From Halichoerus grypus (taxonomy: Eukaryota > Chordata > Mammalia > Carnivora > Phocidae): a stretch of DNA of 64,000 nt. This document shows, piece by piece, positions 57,374-64,000 of the stretch. The DNA lies in contig NC_135717.1 in the NCBI RefSeq assembly GCF_964656455.1, positions 10,569,033 to 10,633,032 of the forward strand. Reading direction: 5' to 3'. Each line of letters begins with the position of its first letter. The first letter of the stretch is position 1. The position numbers and the translations under genes were made by a program. The notes beneath the pieces were generated by a model, which ran no database searches, had not been told where the DNA came from, and worked only from the letters and a program-made list of their open reading frames with translations.

Positions 57374-57485
57374 TTTTTTTTAAGTTTATTTTTTTTTAGT
57401 AATCTCTACACCCAACGTGGGGCTCAAACTCATGACCTCGAGATCAAGAATTGCATGCTCTTCCGACTGAGCTAGGCAGGTACCC
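57374..57485 (-). mobile_element. Short Can-SINE (old variant)
   Basis: 'agtaatctctacacccaacg', 'tggggctcaaactcatgacc', 'gactgagctaggcaggtacc'. Confidence 0.88.
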
Positions 57486-58415
57486 TAAAAACATCTGAGT
57501 TTCAAAAGACACTTATGAAAATGGAAAGACAAGCTACAGACGGGGAGAAAAATATTTGCAAAATACACGCGATAAAGAACTTGTATCCAGAATATAAAGA
57601 ACCCTTGAGACTCTATAAGTAAACAAATAACCCAATTAAAAATGGTCAAAAGACTTGAACACACCGTGCAGCCAAGAAGATATAGGGATGGCAAACAACC
57701 ACATGAAATGATGTTCAGCTAATAGAGAAAGGCAATTAAAAACACAATGAACTACCACGAGACACCTGTTAGAATGACTTGAAAAACAAATGAACTTGAC
57801 AATACCAAGTGCTGGTGAGGATGCTCTAGAACTCTCATACAAAATTGTACAGAGAAGTGGGAAAATGGTTCTACAGCTTCTTATAAAACTAAATATATAC
57901 TCACCAGATGATCCAGCAAGTCCACTCCTGGGTGTTTATCTAGGAGAAACGAAAACTTATATATGCAAAAAAACCAGTCCACAAGTGTTTACAGAAGGGT
58001 TATTCACAATTGCCCATACTGGAAACAATCCAATTGCACTCTAACTGGTGAATGGATGAATACATTGGTACATCCATACAATGGAATACTATTTAGCAAC
58101 AAAAACCCTTGATACACACCATAACATGGATGAATCTCAAACACATTATGGAAAGTGGATGAAACCAGTCTCAAAAGGCTACATACAGTATGATTACAGG
58201 GTTTGGGGGCAGGGGGACAGGATTTGGTACCTACAAAGGAGCACCTAGGAATTTTGGGGGGTGATGAAACTATTCTATATCTTGATTGTGATGGTGATCA
58301 CATACTGTATGACTCTGTATTCAACTTACGGAACTGTATGCCAAAAAGAGTAAATTTTACTGGATGTAAATTATATCTCAGTAAACTAGGCTAAAAATAT
58401 TGAACTTAAAAGCAT

Positions 58416-60095
58416 TTTAAGTAAGTGGTATGGTACTATATGTATACTTCTGCAACTTATTTTTTTGCTCACCATTAATGATTTTTGAGATTTATGCAAA
58501 TTGACACAATGTATATAATGATACCCGAAGCTCTTGTTCATTCATTTTAACTGCTAAATCATATTCCATTATATATTCTACCTTGATTTGTTTTTGTAGT
58601 CTCCTTTGCTAAACATTATTTTGTGTCTGCTTTTTTCTTCTGTTTTAAACAATGTTGCAATAAATATTCTTCTTCTTTTTTTTTTTAAAGATTTTATTTA
58701 CTTATTTGACAGAGAGAGACACAGAGAGAGAGGGAACATAAGCAGGGGGAGTGGGAGAGGGAGAAGCAGGCTTCCCTCGGAGCAGGGAGCCAGATGCGGG
58801 GCTCGATCCCAGGACCCTGGGATCATGACCTGAGCCGAAGGCAGACGCTTAACGACTGAGCCACCCAGGTGCCCCGCAATAAATATTCTTATAAATGTAT
58901 TCTGGAGGACAGGTAGGTGCTGAGATTTCTCTCTAGGATATTTACTTAAGATAGTAAATAGAACAGGTGGGGCAAAGTCTATGAACATCTTCACTTTGGT
59001 TTCCAAGAGCTTATACCAATTGACACTTTATTACCAGTGTGTATGAGTTTCATTTTTCTACATCTCCATCAGTAACTGTGTTATCAGACTTTAACTTCGG
59101 CTTAGCTGATGAATGTAAAATGGTATCTCATTGTTGTTTTATTTTGCAATTTCTCACGTGATTACTAGTGAGATGGATTAATGGGTTTGTTGGTCATTTG
59201 GGTTTTTTCTTTGGTAGCTTGTCTCTTCATATTCTTTGTTTCTTTTTTCCCTTTCTACTGTTTTATTGTTGTCCTTTTCTTCTTGATTTGTATGAAGAGT
59301 TTTTCCCATCCTCTTCTGGATTATAATCCCTTGTATGGGTAGCAAATATCTTCTCAGTCTATGGATTGTCTTTTAACAATCTTAATAGTATCTTTTATTG
59401 ATAGAAATTTGTAATTTTAACATGATCAAATTTCTTTAGTCTTTTTTTCTTTATGGTTCATGCTTTTTGGATCCTAAGAAATCCTTCTCTACCTCAAGGT
59501 CACAAAGGATATTTTCCTGTAAACTTTGAAAAGTTTTACTTTTCACATCTAAATCTTTACTTTCCCTGGAATTGATCTTTTTGTATGATGTAAAATAGAG
59601 ATAATTTTAATGTTTCCATGTGTGTAACTCTATACCATTTACTGAAGAATCCACCCTTCCCCCACTGATTTATACATGCTTTTGTGCTCTCCATTCAATT
59701 TGATTGGTCTCCTTGTCTGTCTTCACACCTATATACCACCTTAATTATATAACACATCTTTCTATCTAATAAATCTGGCCCTTTACTCTTCTCTATATAT
59801 TTTAGAAGCATCCTGGCACGTTCCCAGAAGAGCCTTTGGATTTTTTTTTTTGAAATTCTTTTTAATCTATAGATAAATTTGGGTAGAATTTGCACCTTTA
59901 TGATATTGACTCTTCCCATCCATGAATGTGGTATATATTTCTTTATTCACTCAGATATTCTTTTGAGTCTTTCAATAATGTTTTGTAATTTGCACTGTGA
60001 AGGTCTTGCACAACTTTTGCTGGGTTTATTTTAGGTGTCTGGTAGTTTTTAATTTCTTTTTTTATTTCTTGCTGTGATAAATGGAATTAAAAATA
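58416..60095 (-). mobile_element. Old L1, minus strand, split by a Can-SINE
   Basis: Reverse-complement L1: 'gctgatgaatgtaaaatggt', 'gattactagtgagatggatt', 'ggatcctaagaaatccttct', 'tctttcaataatgttttgta', 'attatattgactc'-like text near 59900. Its 3' end meets the 3' end of the plus-strand L1 at about 58415 (tail to tail). No coding capacity. Confidence 0.85.
58672..58875 (-). mobile_element. Can-SINE, perfect 15-bp target duplication
   Basis: Near-consensus element. gcaataaatattctt is repeated identically at 58657-58671 and 58876-58890. A young insertion. Confidence 0.97.
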
Positions 60096-60099
60096 ATGT

Positions 60100-60465
60100 A
60101 TTCTAGCTCTAACTCCCAGTACCTCAGAGTGTATTTGAAGATGGGGCCTTTAAAGAAGCAATTAAATTAAAATGAAGCCCTGATGATGGTTGGGCCCTAA
60201 TCCAACCTGACTGGTGTCCTTATAAGAGGAAATCTGGACACACAGAGACACCAGACATATGTGCACCCAGAGGAAAGACCACATGAAGACACAGCAAGAA
60301 GGCGGCCATCTATAAGCCAAGGAGAGAGGCCTCAAAAAAACCCAACCCTGCCAACACCTTGATTTTGGACTTCCAGCCCTCAGAACGGTGAGGAAATTAA
60401 TTTCTCACACCCAGGCGTGCAGTCTGGGTATTTTTTTTTACAGCAGCCCCTGCAAGTGACTACAA
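60100..60465 (+). mobile_element. MLT1A-like LTR (ERVL-MaLR)
   Basis: 'ccagtacctcagagtgtatt', 'ttggggccctaatcc'-like text near 60190, 'tgactggtgtccttataaga', 'aagccaaggagagaggcctc', 'caacaccttgattttggact', ending with 'ttttacagcagcccctgcaa'. It lies between two minus-strand L1 blocks. Non-coding. Confidence 0.88.
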
Positions 60466-60895
60466 GATTTTGCATGAAATTCTACATTTTATGGAGGCCA
60501 TTGGAGGCCCAAGCTCTTTCTATCTTGTTGCTCTGCATTCCTCAGTATGATCTGCCATCACTCCTGCATTTCAGTCAGCCAGGAGAGCGAGATGGAAAGG
60601 GCGGCCCAGAGGTGATGAGCAGATGTCGTGGCCATGGGTCATATGTAGCTACAAAGGTTGGGGTGTCTGTGCACCTCCTCAAGAATCTACTACTTTGTAG
60701 GGAATAGATAATAGGAATTGGGGGAAAGGGCAGTCTCTGCTGTAAATTTCTTTTTCAAATTCCTTTCTCTTCTTTATTTTCTAGCTCATTATTTCTGATC
60801 TATTTTTGTTATTTCTGTCTCTGTACTTTCTCTAGCTTCGCTCTGGTGTCCTTTTCTTGGCTCCTTTATTTGATCATTTATTTTGGATCTTTCTT

Positions 60896-61005
60896 GGGCC
60901 CCTGGCTGGCTCAGTCGGTGGAGTGTGCGACGCTTGATCTTGGGGTTGTGAGTTTGAGACCCATGCTGGGGGTAGAGATTAGAGGAAAAACTTCTTAAAA
61001 AAGCA
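60896..61005 (+). mobile_element. Short Can-SINE (old variant)
   Basis: 'gcccctggctggctcagtcg', 'gcttgatcttggggttgtga'. The target duplication is 17 bp with one mismatch (60879-60895 and 61006-61022). Confidence 0.92.
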
Positions 61006-61377
61006 TATTTTGAATCTTTCTTAATTTTTTAACATATGATATAAGGCTAAACCTTTACTTCTGACAGCAATTTTATTTGCATCTTACAAGTATTACTCTA
61101 ATTTCATGAGTTACTGAACATTTGTAATTTTAAGTACAATTTCCTCTTTATTCAGGAGGTATTTAGGATGAGTTTTTAGATCTCCAAAGTTTAAAAGAAT
61201 TGATTTTTTCTTGAGTCTCATTTTAATTGAATTGTGGTCAGAGGATGTGGTCCATAGGCTATATATTTCCTTTTTTAATTTGTCAAAACTCTCTCTATGA
61301 CCTAATACATGATTAGTGTTTGTGTGAATGTGTATGTGAAAATCATGAATATTCCCAATTTGTTGAGTGCAGTTTTA

Positions 61378-61403
61378 AACACACACACACACACACACAC
61401 ACA
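61378..61403. repeat. (CA)n microsatellite
   Basis: About 12 CA units followed by impure acatacatata sequence up to about 61430. Confidence 0.95.
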
Positions 61404-61442
61404 TACATATACACACAAACATACATATACATGTGTGAATCC

Positions 61443-61471
61443 CTTTTTTAAAAGATTTTATTTATTTATTT

Positions 61472-61503
<32 letters not shown>

Positions 61504-61646
61504 TCACAGGCAGGGGGGAAGAGTAGAGGAAGAAGCAGACTCCCTGCTGAGCAGGGAGCCCGACGCCGGACTCCATCCCAGGACCCTGGGATCATGACCT
61601 GAGTTGAAGGCAGACGCTTAACCGACTGAGCCACCCAGGCCCCCCC
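61443..61646 (-). mobile_element. Can-SINE, full length, long GA tract
   Basis: 'aaaagattttatttatttat', a GA-rich tract with more than 15 GA steps, 'atcccaggaccctgggatca', 'gactgagccacccaggcccc'. Confidence 0.95.
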
Positions 61647-61904
61647 ATATTCTGTGGTTCAATTAACATAGAGCCACATACAGATTTATCTTAATTTATG
61701 CTGTCTCTTCTTGGAGTGTATTTTTGATTTGAGGTCCCAAATCACAATCTATCTTTAGCTCTTGAAAATTCTCATCAATTGTCCCATTATATATTGCTTC
61801 TCCATTGTTTCCTCCTTTTCTTTCTCTGGGACTTCTCTTAGAGGAATGTGGAAGCCCCTCCATCTCTCCTCCAGATCTCTTAACTGCTCCTTTGTGCATT
61901 GCTC

Positions 61905-62165
61905 CCTTTGGCTCTAGGTGCCCTCATGGTGGTCAGGACACCTTCGGTAACAGAATGGTTCTCTGAATGGAGCTTTGTGTAAGGTTTCTCTCAGAAAGTG
62001 ATGTCTGTGTTGAGATCTGAAGGGTGGCAGGATGTCATTTAGGGACAAGGGAATGTGGGATCCAGCAGGAACTGGTCCAGGGCTTCTAAGGGTCCCAGGG
62101 TGAGAAGGTGCAGGATACAAGGAGCAAAGGAGGCTTGGAAATTGGAGGCCACCAAAGGCTTTAGG
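61905..62165 (-). repeat. L2/MIR-like fragment
   Basis: 'gatgtctgtgttgagatctg', 'aagggtggcaggatgtcatt' and 'caaggagcaaaggaggcttg' resemble reversed L2. Low precision. Confidence 0.45.
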
Positions 62166-62183
62166 TCAAGAAAAGACTTGATC

Positions 62184-62380
62184 TGGGTGCCTGGGTGGCT
62201 CAGTTGGTTAAACGACTGACTTTGGCTCAGGTCATGATCCTGGAGTCCCAGGATCCAGTCCCACATCAGGCTCCCTGCTCAGCAAGGTGTCTGCTTCTCC
62301 CTCTGACTCTCCCTCCACTCATGCTCTCTCTCTCTCTCTCCTTCTCTCTCTCTCAAATAAATAAATAAAATATTTAAAAA
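62184..62380 (+). mobile_element. Can-SINE, perfect 16-bp target duplication
   Basis: 'gggtgcctgggtggctcagt', a CT-rich tract, 'caaataaataaataaaatat'. aagaaaagacttgatc is identical at 62168-62183 and 62381-62396. Confidence 0.97.
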
Positions 62381-62396
62381 AAGAAAAGACTTGATC

Positions 62397-63713
62397 CATT
62401 GGCAGTTCCTTCTGGGGGCTCTGTGGAGCAGAGGAAGGGGAAGGGGAAGGGCAAGTGCTGGAGAGAGGAGACCAGCCGAGAGGCTACCCCAGGCTGGGTG
62501 AGAGAGTGGTGGCGGCCAGGACCAGAGAGGTGGCAGTGGGGATGGAAAGAGACGAGGAAGAGAGGACGAAGGGAGACACATTTAGGGCCCAGCCAGATGT
62601 GATGGATTGCATGGCAGTAGGCTACTGGCGGTGAGGGGGGCACAGAGGTTTGGGTGCAAGCCCTTGTCTTGCTTATCCTTGTCCAGATGAGACCTTTCTG
62701 CCCAGAACTCACCTGCCCTTTGTCTGAACCAATGCACACTGACTCCTGGGGATGGAGTCTCGAGTGGGTCAGCCGTCCTGTGGCTCCCAAGACCAAGAAT
62801 CCTGTCTCTACCCAGAGCTAGCCTCACCTCTGACCCACAGGGTGTGTTGAGTCCACCCTTCCAGGCATCTGCCTCAGCTGGGAGGAGCACTGTGGCTACC
62901 CACTGAGATCCTCAAGCTTTGGCCCAGCCGCCCAGGGCTGGCCAGTTTCCTTTTCCCAGACTGGGCCCTGATTCCATGTCTCCAGGTCTTACTGTCATCT
63001 GGACAGGTGACCCAGAATAGAATCCTGTGCCAACACCAATTTGAGCAGCTTCCCTCCCTGGAGACTCTGCTGCTGGGCCACACACCCCAATGGCCAGCCT
63101 GCTTGAGCCAGGCTCCCCCACCCCTGGACCACCTCCATCCAGGCCCCCAGTGAGCCCCAGTGGCCCCCAGTGGCCAGCCTTCTCCTCTTTTTCTCTGCTT
63201 GGTTTGAGTGACCTCGGAAGCAGGCCCTGAGACAAGGATTCAAATACAAGGCATCACAGAAACCCCGGTAGGGGAAATCGAACAGGGACAGGAAGGCAGC
63301 CAACAAAGGGACATTAGCAAGCAAGTTGCCATGGTGGCCGCTGAGCCGAATCCCGCGGGGGCCTCTCTCAGAGCTGTCCCTCCTGCAAGGTGAGGCTGCT
63401 GACGGGTTTCAGTACCAACTCCCATCCATCGCCGGTGAAGGGTCACCTCCGGGCACTTGTCCCTGCCTCGCCGGGGCAGAACAGAGTCAGAGATGAGAGA
63501 AACCGCTCGGCAAAGTGCTGCAGATGCTGTATCCGGGCCCGGGAGTAGGGAACCTGGGGGACCCTCTCAGCCCAGCCCCCGAAGCTGCAGATCCTCTTTC
63601 ACCACCTGCCGAGCAGGGACAATGCCACCCGACTGTCGCTTTGTAGTGAGCACATTGCAACTTAACCCATGCACAGGGTAGCCCTCTGTGCTGTGCAAAT
63701 GTGCCCTAGATAC
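62397..63713. other. Upstream flank without recognised genes
   Basis: No exon is recognised. A block at about 63190-63410 ('gagacaaggattcaaataca') may be an old repeat end. Confidence 0.4.
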
Positions 63714-63735
63714 GGGGGGGGGGGGGGGGGGGGGG
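63714..63735. repeat. G homopolymer, about 22 bases
   Basis: An uninterrupted G run after 'gtgccctagatac'. Length is likely to be unreliable in the assembly. Confidence 0.9.
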
Positions 63736-64000
63736 CTCTGAGACAGACGCTCATGTCCTTTGCTTTGCCACTGCCCCTCCCCCCCAACCATCTCTGTCCA
63801 CTGGTTCCTGCTGATGTGACATTCTTGTTCTAAAAACAGACCTGTGACACCTCAAGCAGATTTGCAGTCCCTTGACAGCGGTCCTGTCTGGCACATAAAG
63901 GGCCTCTGCCTCTCTGCCTGGCTTCTGGGGCCCCAGAGAAGAGGAGAGGGTCGGTCTCGGGGGAACACCCTGAGGGCAGCATGGCGCCCCCCCTGCCCCC
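63736..64000. other. Right edge, no recognised features
   Basis: GC-rich DNA. An ATG near the end (catggcgcccc) has no visible coding support. Confidence 0.4.

Larger units (their letters stand above)
56546..58415 (+). mobile_element. Old L1 ORF2 3' end and 3' UTR, split by four SINEs
   Basis: After the RPL6 copy the L1 resumes: 'caacaaacggtgctggaaca', 'aactcgaaatggatcccaga', 'gtgacttttggttaggcaaa'. Between SINEs: 'gatttcatcaaaattaaaag'. Then 'aatatttgcaaaatacacgc', 'aagtgctggtgaggatgctc', 'acaatggaatactatttagc', ending 'ttatatctcagtaaact'. Frameshifts and stops remove all coding capacity. Confidence 0.92.
60735..61900 (-). mobile_element. Old L1, minus strand, split by two SINEs
   Basis: Reverse-complement L1 ORF2-like text: 'gaattgtggtcagaggatgt', 'ctctctatgacctaatacat', 'gattagtgtttgtgtgaatg', 'ttctgtggttcaattaacat'. 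It may be the same insertion as 58416-60095, parted by the MLT1A. Confidence 0.65.

Noticed and set aside
56546..61900. Intact L1 open reading frames
   Set aside because: All L1 pieces are old, truncated, split by SINEs and full of stops. None could encode an active protein.
63980..64000. About 18 nt shared between the two window ends (ggcgccccccctgccccc)
   Set aside because: A C-rich low-complexity coincidence involving a SINE head at the left end. It does not indicate a circular molecule or terminal repeat.

Overview
The window is mammalian genomic DNA, from a carnivore. The clearest clue is at least 24 copies or fragments of the tRNA-derived carnivore SINE (Can-SINE), whose heads read like 'cgcctgggtggctcag' and whose tails are A-rich. 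Their bodies resemble the bear/seal/mustelid type more than the dog-specific or felid variants I remember, so I infer a caniform, probably an arctoid. The rest fits a eutherian nuclear genome: MIR, L2, old L1, MLT1 (MaLR) LTRs, MER5A, microsatellites, and one 200-N assembly gap.

I can support one protein-coding gene. It lies on the minus strand and is the 5' part of CASTOR2 (GATSL2), a cytosolic mTORC1-pathway regulator. Exon 1 (start codon at 39731, coding to 39619) sits in a strong CpG island. Exon 2 (6730 to 6660) follows after an intron of about 32.9 kb. Both splice junctions are canonical and the phases match. The remaining exons are not in the window and should lie beyond its left edge. 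The promoter region carries a ZNF143/THAP11-type site, an NRF1-like site and a GC box. A start codon 28 nt above the main one would open an overlapping, out-of-frame upstream ORF.

Layout. 1-6659: start of intron 2, with L2 and MIR, and an eight-unit minisatellite that stops 56 nt from the exon 2 donor. 6660-6730: exon 2. 6731-39618: intron 1, GC-rich, with sparse Can-SINEs, several old L1 3' ends, MLT1, L2, MIR, microsatellites and the gap at 25066-25265. 38.3-39.2 kb: largely repeat-free sequence near the promoter. 39.3-40.3 kb: CpG island, exon 1 and promoter. 40.4-64.0 kb: upstream flank with no supported functional gene. It is packed with nested Can-SINEs, MLT1 LTRs and L1s, and holds one RPL6 processed pseudogene (about 55.6-56.5 kb, minus) inside an L1.

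I see no operon, CRISPR array, secretion or defence system, or intact mobile-element gene. Most long open frames here are shadows of repeats, of the CpG island, or of the RPL6 retrocopy. I found no convincing undescribed system. The points worth a second look concern CASTOR2 regulation (upstream ORF, promoter motifs, splice-adjacent minisatellite) and the insertion history of the flank.
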